Assembly: GCF_014639315.1 (NCBI RefSeq)
Contig: NZ_BMFY01000006.1
Coordinates: 194,510-252,695 of the forward strand
Reading direction: 5' to 3'
DNA length: 58,186 nucleotides
DNA from: Sediminivirga luteola
Lineage (GTDB): Bacteria; Actinomycetota; Actinomycetes; Actinomycetales; Brevibacteriaceae
Each line of letters starts with the position of its first letter. Position 1 is the first letter of the stretch. Under the pieces are notes generated by a model that ran no database searches, was not told where the DNA came from, and was given only the letters and a program-made list of their open reading frames with translations. Shown piece after piece: positions 32,493 to 41,995 of the stretch. The translations under genes were made by a program, and so were the position numbers.

Positions 32493-33518
32493 ATGATCCC
32501 AACGACTGCGAGGATGCAGATGGTCAACGTGACGGTGTTGGACGACTACCAGCGAGTCGCGCGTGAGTTCGGGCCCTGGGGACGCCTTGCAGACCAGGTC
32601 AACCTCCGTGTGATCACCCGGCACCTCACCGCCGACGAAGTCGTGGAGGCTGCCGATGACGCAGACGCGTTATTTGTCATGCGAGAGCAGACGCCGCTCT
32701 CGGCGGCTCTCCTGAATCGCCTGCCGCGTCTCGGTCTCATCGTCACCAAAGGAATGTGGAACCGCGCCATCGACGTGGATGCGGCGACGCGCCTGGGCAT
32801 CACCGTGACCGGGACGACATCGAGTAGCGCAGCGACAGCCGAGCTGACCTGGGCCCTGATCCTGAATGTCGCGCGGCGGGTCAGTGAAGGCGACCGGGGG
32901 ATGCGCGGCGGTGAATGGTCCCCTGTCCTCGGCCGCGAACTGGAGGGCCGTACCCTTGGCGTGGTCGGACTGGGTGCCGTGGGCGGCAGGGTCGCGCGCA
33001 TCGGCGGGGCGTTCGGCATGGATGTCGTGGCGTGGAGTCAGCACATGACGGCAGACCGTGCGGCAGATGCCGGTGCTCGCGCGGTGAGCAAGGAAGAGCT
33101 GTTCCGGCATGCCGATATCGTCACCCTCCACGTACAGCTCAGCTCGCGTACCCGGGGTCTGGTCGGTGCGGCGGAACTGGCGTCGATGCGGGAGACCGCC
33201 TATCTCATCAACACCGCGCGCGGTGGCCTCGTCGACGAGACCGCTTTGATTGACGCGCTGCGCGCAGGGCGCCTTGCAGGCGCGGGGCTCGATGTGTACA
33301 GCCGGGAGCCGTTGCCCGCCGACCACCCTTTCAGGGCACTGGGCAATGCGGTGCTGACCCCGCACCTCGGCTATCTCACGGAAGAAGGCTATCGCCGGCA
33401 TTTCAAAGAGGGAGTCGAGAATCTCGCGCAGTGGCTGCGCGGACAGCCTGTGCGGGTGATCGGGACGCCCTCCGGGGTGGTCGCTCGCAGGCCTTCTCAC
33501 CAGGCGCGCTCGCTCTGA
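32493..33518 (+). CDS. D-isomer-specific 2-hydroxyacid dehydrogenase
   Basis: 341 residues. NAD-binding motif GLGAVGGRVA at about 155-164. The full catalytic set is visible: Arg in NTARGGLVDE, Glu in DVYSREPLP, His in LTPHLGY. It interconverts a 2-hydroxy acid and a 2-keto acid. ATG 32493 was chosen (aaaggtggg upstream); a GTG at 32484 is in frame. First gene of the right-hand operon under the palindromic operator. Confidence 0.88.
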   Translation: MIPTTARMQMVNVTVLDDYQRVAREFGPWGRLADQVNLRVITRHLTADEVVEAADDADALFVMREQTPLSAALLNRLPRLGLIVTKGMWNRAIDVDAATRLGITVTGTTSSSAATAELTWALILNVARRVSEGDRGMRGGEWSPVLGRELEGRTLGVVGLGAVGGRVARIGGAFGMDVVAWSQHMTADRAADAGARAVSKEELFRHADIVTLHVQLSSRTRGLVGAAELASMRETAYLINTARGGLVDETALIDALRAGRLAGAGLDVYSREPLPADHPFRALGNAVLTPHLGYLTEEGYRRHFKEGVENLAQWLRGQPVRVIGTPSGVVARRPSHQARSL

Positions 33519-33566
33519 CCGAGAAGCAATCGCACTCCTTCAGTTCACTCGACGAATAGGGATTTC

Positions 33567-34769
33567 ATGGCAGACGCATATGTGTACGACGCGATTCGCA
33601 CGCCCTTCGGCAAGCTTGGCGGGGGGCTCGCCGGTCATCGGCCCGACGACCTCGCCGCTCATGTGATCGGCCGCCTTGTTGATCGTGCCCCCGGCCTGGA
33701 TCCCGCACGCGTGGACGAGATCATCTTCGGCAACGCCAACGGCGCCGGTGAGGAGAACCGGAACCTTGCACGGATGGCAGGTCTTCTGGCGGGCCTGCCG
33801 GTGTCCGTACCCGGCACCACGGTGAATCGGCTGTGCGGCTCGTCCCTGGATGCCGCCATCATCGCTTCCCGGCAGATTCGTGCTGGAGACGCCGATCTTG
33901 TGCTGGTCGGAGGAGCGGAGTCCATGTCGCGCGCCCCCTGGGTGGTCGCGAAGACCGAACGTCCGTATTCGTCGGGGAACCTTGAGACGTACAACACCGC
34001 CTTGGGCTGGCGGCTGGTCAATCCCACGATGCCGGCGGAATGGACGGTGAGCCTGGGAGAGGCCACCGAACAGCTGCGGGAACGGTACGAGATCTCTCGG
34101 GAGAGGCAGGACGCCTTCGCGGTGCAGTCGCACCGGAACGCCGCTGCGGCCTGGGAAGCGGGACACTACGCGCAGCTCGTGGTGGATGTCCCCGAACGCC
34201 GGGGAGTGAAGGCGCTGACCAGTGACGAAACGGTCAGGCCCGGCACCACGGCCGAGGTGCTGGCTGGCCTGCGAACGGTTTTCCGGGAGGGGGCCTCCGG
34301 AACGATCACGGCCGGCAACGCCTCGCCGATGAACGACGGTGCGGCGGGGGCCTGGCTCGGCAGCGAGAAAGCCGCCGAGATTCTTGGCAAGAGCCCGCTT
34401 GCTCGCATCGCAGGCACCGGGACCGCGGCCAATGAACCGCAGTACTTCGGCTACGCGCCGGTCGAGGCCGCGGAGCGAGCATTGGCGAAAGCAGGAGTGG
34501 CGTGGCGCGACATCGCCGCTGTCGAGCTGAACGAAGCCTTCGCTGCACAGTCGCTGGCGTGTCTCGATGCATGGGACATCGACCCGGCCATCGTCAATGC
34601 CTGGGGCGGTGCCATCGCGATAGGGCATCCGCTCGGCGCTTCCGGGCTGCGGGTCCTGGGTACCCTCGTCCGGCGTCTCCAGCACAGTGGCGAGCGCTAT
34701 GGCCTCGCCGCGGTCTGCATCGGGGTGGGACAGGGGCTTGCCGTCGTGGTGGAGAACACCGGGGTGTGA
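33567..34769 (+). CDS. Thiolase (acetyl-CoA acyltransferase, beta-ketoadipyl-CoA thiolase like)
   Basis: 400 residues. Active-site nucleophile Cys90 in NRLCGSS, GNASPMNDGAAG, NEAFAAQ, His in GHPLGASG, and the second Cys in CIGVGQG near the C-terminus (usual form CIGGGQG). Cleaves a 3-ketoacyl-CoA with CoA, giving acetyl-CoA and a shortened acyl-CoA: the natural last step of the pathway built by the hydratase and SDR of the other operon. Confidence 0.9.
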   Translation: MADAYVYDAIRTPFGKLGGGLAGHRPDDLAAHVIGRLVDRAPGLDPARVDEIIFGNANGAGEENRNLARMAGLLAGLPVSVPGTTVNRLCGSSLDAAIIASRQIRAGDADLVLVGGAESMSRAPWVVAKTERPYSSGNLETYNTALGWRLVNPTMPAEWTVSLGEATEQLRERYEISRERQDAFAVQSHRNAAAAWEAGHYAQLVVDVPERRGVKALTSDETVRPGTTAEVLAGLRTVFREGASGTITAGNASPMNDGAAGAWLGSEKAAEILGKSPLARIAGTGTAANEPQYFGYAPVEAAERALAKAGVAWRDIAAVELNEAFAAQSLACLDAWDIDPAIVNAWGGAIAIGHPLGASGLRVLGTLVRRLQHSGERYGLAAVCIGVGQGLAVVVENTGV

Positions 34770-34848
34770 CTGGCTCGACCGTGCGCAGCGTGGCGCACGG
34801 GAGCCTCCGTGGCGACATCTGTCGTCCTGACAACGGAAAGGAACAGAT

Positions 34849-35877
34849 ATGAATGTCTCACGTGCCGTCATCGGCGTGTGCGCTGCCTCATTGAGCGTTG
34901 CCCTCTTGTCCTCCTGTGGTTCAGCCGAACCGGGGGAGGGGGACGCCGACGAGGTGACGACCGATCTCGTCGAAGCGGCGATCCAGGAGGGGCAGCTCAC
35001 GATCTACGCCAGTACCGGAGAAAGCCAGATCGAGGCGATCGTCGAAGGCTTCAGGGAGGCTTACCCGGAGATATCGACCGAGTACTTCCGCGCGGCCGGT
35101 ACCGCGCTCTTCAACAGGTTCGCGAGTGAAGCAGAGGCCGGTGCCGTCATGGCCGACGTCTTCATGCCCAACGTCCAGCCGTCCTTCGTCCAGGACAACT
35201 CCGAGTGGTTCTCGGAGCTCACACCGGAGCTGGTGCCGAACTCAGAAGCCTGGCCCGAGGAGTTCCGCACCGATCACACGGTGCAAGTGACAGTGGAATC
35301 CATCCTGCTGGTCTACAACACCGAGACCGTGGACCAGCCGCCCACGACCTGGCCGGATGTGCTTGACGAACGGTACCGCGGACGAGTGGTCCTCGTGGAT
35401 CCGAATGCATCACCGGGGTACATGTCGTGGTACTCGGTGATCCGGGACCAGTTCGGAGACGAGTTCCTGGAGGCGCTGGCCGATCTCGACCCCATGTGGG
35501 TGGACACTGCTGCGGTCGGAGCGCAACAGGTCGCCACCGGCGGGAGCGATCTCGCCTTCCCGAACTACCCCTCGCAGACGGCCAGTCTGCAGGCATCGGG
35601 CGCTCCCATCGAGACCGTGACCGATCTTGATCCGACCCAGGGGATCACGACCGATGTGGCCATCACCGCCGATGCGCCCAATCCCCATGCGGCCCGGCTC
35701 TTCGTCGACTGGCTGATCAGCGAGGAGGGCTACGACGTCATGTGTGAGGACCCGGTCTTCTCCGCCACCGTCGAGGTCGAGGCCGATTGCGTCGAGCTGG
35801 CCAGCAACCACGTCTCTCCCCGCTGGGAGATTCCCGATGACGAGCAGCAGGAGATCCTCTCCCTCCTGGGCAGATGA
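34849..35877 (+). CDS. Fe3+-type ABC transporter substrate-binding lipoprotein, copy 2 (orphan)
   Basis: 342 residues. Lipobox LLSSC after a typical signal. Same architecture and near-identical blocks as the protein at 20901-21941 (for example [44 protein letters not shown]). No permease or ATPase accompanies it, so it presumably feeds the importer at 21996-24949. A good aaaggaac SD precedes the ATG. Its stop (35875-35877) is one base from the right copy of the 145-bp repeat. Confidence 0.85.
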   Translation: MNVSRAVIGVCAASLSVALLSSCGSAEPGEGDADEVTTDLVEAAIQEGQLTIYASTGESQIEAIVEGFREAYPEISTEYFRAAGTALFNRFASEAEAGAVMADVFMPNVQPSFVQDNSEWFSELTPELVPNSEAWPEEFRTDHTVQVTVESILLVYNTETVDQPPTTWPDVLDERYRGRVVLVDPNASPGYMSWYSVIRDQFGDEFLEALADLDPMWVDTAAVGAQQVATGGSDLAFPNYPSQTASLQASGAPIETVTDLDPTQGITTDVAITADAPNPHAARLFVDWLISEEGYDVMCEDPVFSATVEVEADCVELASNHVSPRWEIPDDEQQEILSLLGR

Positions 35878-35878
35878 C

Positions 35879-36023
35879 TGCCTGCGGTGCGCCACCGAGG
35901 CCCGATCCGGCCTCATTCCGTCCATACGGGAACGCCGCGCACCATGGGACGTCACCGGGCGGCAGGGTTGCGTGCCCTGCCGCCCACCGGCGTGCTTGGC
36001 GGGCTTCGGTCATGACGTTCTGG
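35879..36023. repeat. 145-bp direct repeat, right copy (island boundary)
   Basis: Second copy of 18444-18588 (143 of 145 identical, same orientation), including the 11-bp hairpin at 35957-35967/35975-35985. It begins one base after the stop of the orphan binding protein and ends 68 bp before prfB. Confidence 0.95.
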
Positions 36024-36036
36024 AACCCGGTGCGCC

Positions 36037-36069
36037 TCGGTTGCGGGACGCCACGGGCCCCGCAACCGA
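36037..36069. terminator. Hairpin upstream of prfB
   Basis: Perfect 11-bp stem TCGGTTGCGGG (36037-36047) with CCCGCAACCGA (36059-36069), 11-nt loop, no T-run. It could end transcription from the island or act in the prfB leader. Confidence 0.5.
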
Positions 36070-36091
36070 TGCCGTAAGCTGGGGAATCACC

Positions 36092-37213
36092 ATGGCATCC
36101 ATTGATTTTGCTTCCGAGATCTCTGCTCTGCGCTCGACGTTCACCTCCATCCGGAAGGTGTCCAACGTCGATGAGCTTCGCAGCGAAGTGGCCGAACTCA
36201 CCGAGGCCGCGGCGGCCCCGGACCTGTGGGACAACCCCGACGAGGCGCAGAAGATCACCTCACGCCTGTCCCACAAGCAGTCCACCCTGGAGCGGCTGGA
36301 GAAGTTCGAGGAGCGGATCGACGACGTCGAGCTGCTGATCGAGATGTCCCAGGACGAGGACGACGCGGATTCCCTGGCCGAGGCGGTCAAAGAGGTGGAG
36401 AAGCTCCGCGAGCAGCTCTCCGCCCTGGAGATCTCCACCCTGCTCTCCGGTCCCTACGACGAGCGGGCCGCGGTGCTCACCATCCGCGCCGGCGCAGGCG
36501 GCGACGATGCCACCGACTGGGCTCAGATGCTCACTCGCATGTACATCCGCTGGGCGGAGAACAAGGGGTACAGCGTGGACGAGCTGGACACCTCCTATGC
36601 GGAGGGCGCCGGCATCAAGTCCGCCACCGTCCAGATCAACGCGCCCTATGCCTACGGCACGCTCTCGGTGGAGGCGGGCACGCACCGGCTGGTCCGGATC
36701 AGCCCCTTCGACAACCAGGGCCGCCGCCAGACGTCCTTCGCCGCGGTGGAGGTGGTTCCTCTGATCGAGACCACCGACCACATCGAGATCGACGAGAACG
36801 ATCTGCGCATCGACGTGTTCCGTTCCTCGGGACCCGGCGGCCAGTCGGTCAACACGACCGACTCCGCCGTGCGGATCACGCACGTGCCGACCGGCATCGT
36901 GGTGAGCATGCAGAACGAGAAGTCCCAGATCCAGAACCGCGCCGCGGCGATGCGCGTGCTGCAGTCCCGGCTGCTGGAACGCAAACGGCAGGAAGAGGAC
37001 GCCGAGAAGAAGAGCCTCGCCGGAGATATCAAGGCCTCCTGGGGCGACCAGATGCGCTCCTACGTCACGCACCCGTACCAGATGGTCAAGGACCTGCGCA
37101 CCGAGTACGAGGTGAACAATCCCGACGCCGTTTTCAACGGCGACATCGACGGCTTCCTCGAGGCCGGTATCCGGTGGCGCAAGGAGCAGGAGCAGCAGGC
37201 CGCCGCGCAGTGA
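36092..37213 (+). CDS. prfB: Peptide chain release factor 2
   Basis: 373 residues. Reads UGA and UAA stop codons in the ribosome. The RF2-specific recognition tripeptide SPF is at 204-206 and the catalytic GGQ at 249-251 ([10 protein letters not shown]). The N-terminus continues from ATG 36092 without an internal UGA, so the autoregulatory +1 frameshift of many bacterial prfB genes is absent, as is common in actinobacteria. It is followed after 108 bp by ftsE, the conserved actinobacterial order. Confidence 0.96.
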   Translation: MASIDFASEISALRSTFTSIRKVSNVDELRSEVAELTEAAAAPDLWDNPDEAQKITSRLSHKQSTLERLEKFEERIDDVELLIEMSQDEDDADSLAEAVKEVEKLREQLSALEISTLLSGPYDERAAVLTIRAGAGGDDATDWAQMLTRMYIRWAENKGYSVDELDTSYAEGAGIKSATVQINAPYAYGTLSVEAGTHRLVRISPFDNQGRRQTSFAAVEVVPLIETTDHIEIDENDLRIDVFRSSGPGGQSVNTTDSAVRITHVPTGIVVSMQNEKSQIQNRAAAMRVLQSRLLERKRQEEDAEKKSLAGDIKASWGDQMRSYVTHPYQMVKDLRTEYEVNNPDAVFNGDIDGFLEAGIRWRKEQEQQAAAQ

Positions 37214-37321
37214 GCGGGCTGCCCCGGCGGCGACACGCCAGTGGTGCGGGAAAACCGGCCCCTGGGAGGGTACGAAACCTACAGTGAAGTGGGCCCTCAG
37301 TCGTCTACCTTCATGTGAGCC

Positions 37322-38014
37322 GTGATTACTTTCGAGCAGGTCACCAAGACCTATGACCGCAAGGCGAAACCTGCGCTGCGCGACGTCTCCCTGAAGGCGG
37401 AGCGCGGCGAGTTCGTCTTCCTCGTCGGTCCCTCCGGTTCCGGGAAGTCCACCTTCATCCGCCTGATCCTGCGCGAGGAGACCGCCACGGCCGGACGCAT
37501 CCTGGTGGCCGGGCAGGACGTATCACGCATCCCGACGTGGAAAGTCCCCCATCTGCGCCGCAATGTCGGCACCGTCTTCCAGGACTTCCGGCTGCTGCCG
37601 AACAAGACCGTCTTCGACAACGTCGCCTTCGCCCTGCAGGTGATCGGAAAGTCCCGGGCCGTGGTGAAGGACAAGGTCCCCGAGGTCCTGGCCACCGTCG
37701 GCCTGCAGGGCAAGGAGCGGCGGCTGCCGCACGAGCTCTCCGGCGGCGAGCAGCAGCGGGTGGCGATCGCCCGTGCCGTGGTGAACCGGCCGGGCATCCT
37801 GCTGGCCGATGAGCCCACCGGAAACCTCGACCCCGAGACCAGCCTGGAGATCATGGCGCTGCTGGAGCGGATCAACCGGGGCGGGACCACTGTGATGATG
37901 GCCACGCACGACGACGAGATCGTCAACGCCATGAAGAAGCGGGTGGTGGAACTCTCCGAGGGCCGTGTCGTCCGCGACGAGGCCACCGGCACGTACCGGG
38001 TGAGCAGCCGATGA
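37322..38014 (+). CDS. ftsE: Cell-division ATP-binding protein FtsE
   Basis: 230 residues. Walker [10 protein letters not shown] (36-44), the [21 protein letters not shown] segment typical of FtsE, signature LSGGEQQR, Walker [19 protein letters not shown]. With FtsX it transmits ATP-driven motion to a peptidoglycan hydrolase at the division site. GTG start. Its stop overlaps the ftsX ATG (38011-38014). Confidence 0.95.
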   Translation: MITFEQVTKTYDRKAKPALRDVSLKAERGEFVFLVGPSGSGKSTFIRLILREETATAGRILVAGQDVSRIPTWKVPHLRRNVGTVFQDFRLLPNKTVFDNVAFALQVIGKSRAVVKDKVPEVLATVGLQGKERRLPHELSGGEQQRVAIARAVVNRPGILLADEPTGNLDPETSLEIMALLERINRGGTTVMMATHDDEIVNAMKKRVVELSEGRVVRDEATGTYRVSSR

Positions 38015-38925
38015 GGGTGCAGTTCGTCCTCTCCGAGATCGCCACCGGCCTGCGCCGCAACTTCTCGATGGTGCTCTCGGTCATCCTGGTGACCTTCGTG
38101 TCCCTGACCTTCGTCGGCGCGGCGATGCTGATGCAGATGCAGATCTCCTCCATGAAGGACTACTGGTACGACCGGGTCGAGGTCGCGGTCTTCCTGTGCC
38201 CGCCGGATTCGGAATCGCCCAACTGCGCCACCGGCGAGGTCACCGACGAGCAGATCCAGGAGATCCGCGACCAGCTGGAGTCCCCCGAACTGGCCGCCTA
38301 TGTGGACGAGGTGTACTTCGAGGACAAGGAGACCGCGCACCGGCTGTTCGAGGAACAGTTCGCGGACACGTCCCTGGCCGGGACCATCCCGGTGGAGCAG
38401 ATGTCCCAGTCCTTCCGGGTCAGCCTGATCGATCCCGAGCAGTACGAGATCATCAACGAGTACTTCTCCACCACGCCCGGGGTCGAGGAGGTCGTGGACC
38501 AGAACCGGCTCCTGGACCAGCTCTTCTCCATCATCAACATCGCCACCGTGATCGCCATCGGCATCGCCGTGCTGATGCTCGTCTGCGCCGTGCTGCTGAT
38601 CGGCACCACCATCCGCCTCTCGGCACAGTCCAGACGCCGTGAGACCGGCATCATGCGCCTGGTGGGCGCATCGAACACGCTGATCCAGCTGCCGTTCGTG
38701 CTGGAGGGCGTCGTGGCCGCCACGATCGGCGCGTTACTGGCCGGTGGTACCCTGGCAGCCATCGTGCAGTTCTTCATCGGCGGCTGGCTGCAGCCCCGGG
38801 TACCCACCTTCACGCTGGTGGGCCTGGGCGATGTGGTGGCCATCGGCGTCGGTCTCGTCGTCATCGGTGTCCTGATGGCTGTCATCTCTTCCCTGCTGAC
38901 ACTGCGAAGGTATCTGAAGGTATGA
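38011..38925 (+). CDS. ftsX: Cell-division protein FtsX
   Basis: 304 residues, permease-like with the FtsX topology: one helix (about 24-45), a large extracytoplasmic domain (about 50-170), then three helices with [20 protein letters not shown] between. Partner of FtsE. The extracellular loop contacts the M23/coiled-coil hydrolase, whose gene overlaps by 4 bp downstream. Confidence 0.94.
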   Translation: MRVQFVLSEIATGLRRNFSMVLSVILVTFVSLTFVGAAMLMQMQISSMKDYWYDRVEVAVFLCPPDSESPNCATGEVTDEQIQEIRDQLESPELAAYVDEVYFEDKETAHRLFEEQFADTSLAGTIPVEQMSQSFRVSLIDPEQYEIINEYFSTTPGVEEVVDQNRLLDQLFSIINIATVIAIGIAVLMLVCAVLLIGTTIRLSAQSRRRETGIMRLVGASNTLIQLPFVLEGVVAATIGALLAGGTLAAIVQFFIGGWLQPRVPTFTLVGLGDVVAIGVGLVVIGVLMAVISSLLTLRRYLKV

Positions 38926-40178
38926 CCGCGCGAACTCTTCCCCGAGCGCTGCTGACCGTCCTGCTGGCGGCCGTCATGATCGCCACGATGCCCCCGAGCC
39001 TGGCCCACGCCGATCCGCGCCAGCAAAAGGCACGCGTCGACGAGCGGGTGGAGGAGCTGACCCGCGAGCACGCCGATCTGGATCGGGAGCTGGCCCGCAC
39101 CATCGCCGAGCGCGATGCCGCGCAGGAAGCGCTGCCCGATGCCGAGCAGGCCCTGGCCGACGCCCAGGACGAGCTGGCCGATGCCGAGGCCCGCGATGCG
39201 GAACTCGCCTCCCGCTTGACCTCTGCGGAGAACGCCCAGTCCGATCTGCAGCGGGAGGTGGAGGAAGGCGAGGAGGAGCTTGAGCGGACCCAGACCTCCA
39301 TGACCAGGATCGCCCGGCAGGCGTACCAGAATTCGGGGGTCACCTCGGAGATGGCGCTGTTCCTGTCCCTCGCGGAGAGCGGCAACGGCGCCACCGGGAT
39401 GGCGCGGGTGGACTCGGCCGTGCGCAGCCAGCAGCGCGCCATCGGACGACTGGACCAGCAGCGTTCCGTCAACCAGAACAACGAGGCCAAGCTGCAGGCG
39501 ATCAGCGAGGAGATCGCGGATCTGAAGGAGCAGGCCGCGGAGGTCGTCGCGGAGAAGGAGGCGGCGCAGGCTGAAGCCGCCGCGCGGCAGGCCGAGCTCG
39601 AAGACCTGATCGACACCAGCGAGCGGGCTTCGCGGGAGATCGAGGAGAACAAGGCCTCCACGCAGCGCGCGCTGGATGAGCAGCGCGAGGAGCAGGACCG
39701 CCTGGCCAAGGAGATCGAGGAGCTGATCCGCAAGGAAGAGGAGGAGGCCCGCAAGCGCGGGGAGGCTCCCAGCGGCGGCTCGTCCGGACTGCAGAACCCG
39801 GCGCCAGGGTATCCGGTGACCTCGCCGTTCGGATACCGGGTGCATCCGATCACCGGTACCCGGCGGCTGCACACCGGCATGGACTACGGCGTGCCCTGCG
39901 GCACCCCGCTGCGGGCGGCCGCCTCGGGAACGGTGCTGTCCTCCGGCTGGGCCGGCGGTTATGGCTATCGCGTCGTGATCAGCCACGGCAGGATGGATGG
40001 CGCGCAGATCGCCACGACGTACAGTCACAACTCCAGCCTGCGCGTACGCGCCGGGCAGCGGGTGAATCAGGGCGACATCATCTCCATCTCCGGTACCACC
40101 GGCGCGTCGACCGGCTGCCACTTGCACTTCGAGGTGATGCGCAATGGCACCTACGTCAATCCCGCCCCGTACGTCTGA
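38922..40178 (+). CDS. Coiled-coil M23 peptidase, FtsEX-associated (EnvC/LytM-like)
   Basis: 418 residues. A Sec signal peptide (TVLLAAVMIATMPPSLAHA), a long Glu/Ala-rich coiled coil (about 35-285), then a C-terminal LytM/M23 domain (about 300-415). Zinc ligands are present (HTGMDYG and HLHFEV), so it is probably an active endopeptidase rather than an EnvC-like activator. ATGA overlap with ftsX shows one ftsE-ftsX-peptidase operon. Confidence 0.9.
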   Translation: MTARTLPRALLTVLLAAVMIATMPPSLAHADPRQQKARVDERVEELTREHADLDRELARTIAERDAAQEALPDAEQALADAQDELADAEARDAELASRLTSAENAQSDLQREVEEGEEELERTQTSMTRIARQAYQNSGVTSEMALFLSLAESGNGATGMARVDSAVRSQQRAIGRLDQQRSVNQNNEAKLQAISEEIADLKEQAAEVVAEKEAAQAEAAARQAELEDLIDTSERASREIEENKASTQRALDEQREEQDRLAKEIEELIRKEEEEARKRGEAPSGGSSGLQNPAPGYPVTSPFGYRVHPITGTRRLHTGMDYGVPCGTPLRAAASGTVLSSGWAGGYGYRVVISHGRMDGAQIATTYSHNSSLRVRAGQRVNQGDIISISGTTGASTGCHLHFEVMRNGTYVNPAPYV

Positions 40179-40186
40179 CGCCAGCA

Positions 40187-40212
40187 GGCTTAAGGTACGC
40201 GTGCCTTAAGCC
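40187..40212. terminator. Inverted repeat between the M23 gene and smpB
   Basis: GGCTTAAGG (40187-40195) and CCTTAAGCC (40204-40212) with an 8-nt centre containing ACGCGT. There is no T-run, so it could be a weak terminator for the ftsEX operon or a protein-binding palindrome. Confidence 0.45.
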
Positions 40213-40255
40213 GGCGGTAGACTGGTGCGGTTGCAAAGACGGGAGGTGAGAGAGG

Positions 40256-40723
40256 ATGCGCGAGAACGGCAAACAGCTGATCGCGAGCAATCGCCGCGCC
40301 CGGCACGACTATCACCTCGATCAGGATTTCGAAGCAGGGCTCGTGCTGACCGGCACGGAGGTGAAATCGCTGCGGGAGGGACGGGCGTCCCTGACGGAGG
40401 CCTACATCACCGTGGACCACGGCGAGGCGTGGCTGGAGAACGCCTATATCCCGGAGTACCTGCAGGGCACCTGGACGAACCACTCCGCCAGGCGCAAGCG
40501 CAAGCTGCTGTTGCACCGGCAGGAGATCGTCCGGCTGAGCACCAAGCTCAAGGAGTCCGGGCGCACTGCGGTGCCGCTGGAGCTCTACTTCCTGAACGGC
40601 AAGGTCAAGCTCGGTTTCGCCCTGGCCCGCGGTAAGCGGGAATGGGACAAGCGGCAGACCCTGCGCGAACGCCAGGACAACCGCGAGGCGGAGCGCGCCA
40701 TGGCCCGGTACCGGCGCCGCTGA
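40256..40723 (+). CDS. smpB: SsrA-binding protein SmpB
   Basis: 155 residues. Binds the tRNA-like domain of tmRNA for trans-translation. Conserved segments: IASNRRARHDYHLDQDFEAGLVLTGTEVKSLREGR, WLENAYIPEY, LYFLNGKVKLGFALARGKREWDKR. A gggaggtgagagagg SD precedes the ATG. Its partner ssrA lies 3.4 kb downstream in the opposite direction, with a TRAP transporter in between. Confidence 0.96.
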   Translation: MRENGKQLIASNRRARHDYHLDQDFEAGLVLTGTEVKSLREGRASLTEAYITVDHGEAWLENAYIPEYLQGTWTNHSARRKRKLLLHRQEIVRLSTKLKESGRTAVPLELYFLNGKVKLGFALARGKREWDKRQTLRERQDNREAERAMARYRRR

Positions 40724-40743
40724 CCCGCTGGACGGGCGCATTG

Positions 40744-40784
40744 ACGGCCTCGTTCTCATCGCCACGGCGAGAGGACGGGGCCGT
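40744..40784 (+). terminator. Probable smpB terminator
   Basis: A 14-bp stem (acggcctcgttctc, 40744-40757, with gagaggacggggccgt, 40771-40784; two G-U pairs), 13-nt loop, followed by a short T stretch. Confidence 0.55.
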
Positions 40785-40893
40785 TTGCTGTTCGCCGTCT
40801 GCTGTGACGCCGGCTTCGCCGCCGGGCCAGGTATATGAGTCCAGCCATTGACCGGAACGGAACCCACTGACTATGTTCAGGTGTAATTCAGGT

Positions 40894-40911
40894 CACTTGG
40901 ATGTCCGAGTG
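40894..40911. promoter_or_regulatory. Inverted repeat upstream of the TRAP operon
   Basis: CACTTGGA (40894-40901), TG, TCCGAGTG (40904-40911): an 8-bp dyad with one mismatch, 26 bp before the dctP ATG. Candidate operator; no regulator gene is adjacent. Confidence 0.4.
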
Positions 40912-40936
40912 AGCCAGCGCTTTCAAAGGAGAAAGC

Positions 40937-41992
40937 ATGATGATCCGCCATACCCCTGCCCCTGCGCTTTCTGCGCTCGCCACGGCTGCCCTCGTTCTCA
41001 CGGCCTGCGGTGGAGGAGACGCAAGCACGTCAGAAGGCCCTGCCGGTTGTGAGGACGTGACGTTGCGGTTGTCCCACCAATGGCCGGAGGTCACCGGAGA
41101 CGAGGGCGACTTCCGCTCGGTGCTCGCGCAGCGTTTCGCCGATGAGGTCGCCGAAGCGACCGGCGATCAGGTGACCGTCCAGATCTTCGCCAACAGCACC
41201 CTGGTCGGTTCGACCGAGCAGTACGACGCGATGCAGAACGGCTCCATCGACCTCTCCGTGTTCCCGCTCGACTACGCGTCGGGCAGAGTTCCGCAGTGGA
41301 GTGTGACACTCATGCCGGGCCTGGTGCGCAGCCACGAGCAGGCGCAGGCCTGGGAGACCGCGCCGATCGGTGAGGCGCTGCTGGAGAACCTGGACGAGAA
41401 CGGCGTGCACCTGCTCACCTGGGTGTGGAACGCCGGCGGCATCGGTTCCAAGGGCGATCCCATCGTCCGGCCCTCTGACGTGCCGCCGGGCACCACGATC
41501 CGGGCGGCCGGTGCCTACGTGGAGTACATGCTGGAAGCGGCTGGCGCGGGCATCTCCAGCCTGCCCAGTAACGAGATCTACACGGCCATGCAGACCGGAG
41601 TGCTCGACGCGGCCGTCACCTCGACCGGTTCGTTCGCCTCTTACAACCTCCAGGAGCAGGTGGCAAGTTACACCTCCCCGACGGAGAACACCTTCTGGTT
41701 CATGTTCGAACCGCTCATCATCTCCGCGGCCGCCTATGACGGCCTCTGCGCCGAGCACCAGCAGGCGCTCGACCAGGTCGGCGCTGATCTGCAGCAGTAC
41801 GCATACGATGCGTCCGAAGAAGACGATGCCAGGGTGGAACAGCTTTTCGCTGAGGCAGGCGTGGAGGTCGTCACGATGGACGACGCGGCGTTCGACGAGT
41901 GGCTGGAGCTGGCGCAGGATCAGTGGGACGCCTACGCCGCCGATGTGGACGGTGGCCAGGAGCTGCTGGAGCTCGCTCAGCAGGTGGAGTGA
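40937..41992 (+). CDS. TRAP transporter substrate-binding protein DctP
   Basis: 351 residues. Lipobox-like LVLTAC after a hydrophobic signal, so lipid-anchored. The DctP-family fold is shown by LRLSHQWPEV, FADEVAEATGDQVTVQIFANSTLVGSTEQYDAMQNGSIDL and SLPSNEIYTAMQTGVLDA. Binds a carboxylate-type solute for Na+-driven uptake with the DctQ and DctM proteins just downstream. The SD tttcaaaggaga is identical to that of the binding protein at 20901. The ligand is unknown. Confidence 0.9.
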   Translation: MMIRHTPAPALSALATAALVLTACGGGDASTSEGPAGCEDVTLRLSHQWPEVTGDEGDFRSVLAQRFADEVAEATGDQVTVQIFANSTLVGSTEQYDAMQNGSIDLSVFPLDYASGRVPQWSVTLMPGLVRSHEQAQAWETAPIGEALLENLDENGVHLLTWVWNAGGIGSKGDPIVRPSDVPPGTTIRAAGAYVEYMLEAAGAGISSLPSNEIYTAMQTGVLDAAVTSTGSFASYNLQEQVASYTSPTENTFWFMFEPLIISAAAYDGLCAEHQQALDQVGADLQQYAYDASEEDDARVEQLFAEAGVEVVTMDDAAFDEWLELAQDQWDAYAADVDGGQELLELAQQVE

Positions 41993-41995
41993 GCG

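Noticed and set aside
38298-40127. 609-codon minus-strand open frame
   Set aside because: Antisense to ftsX and the M23 peptidase; its Leu/Gly-rich repeats are the complement of the coiled coil.
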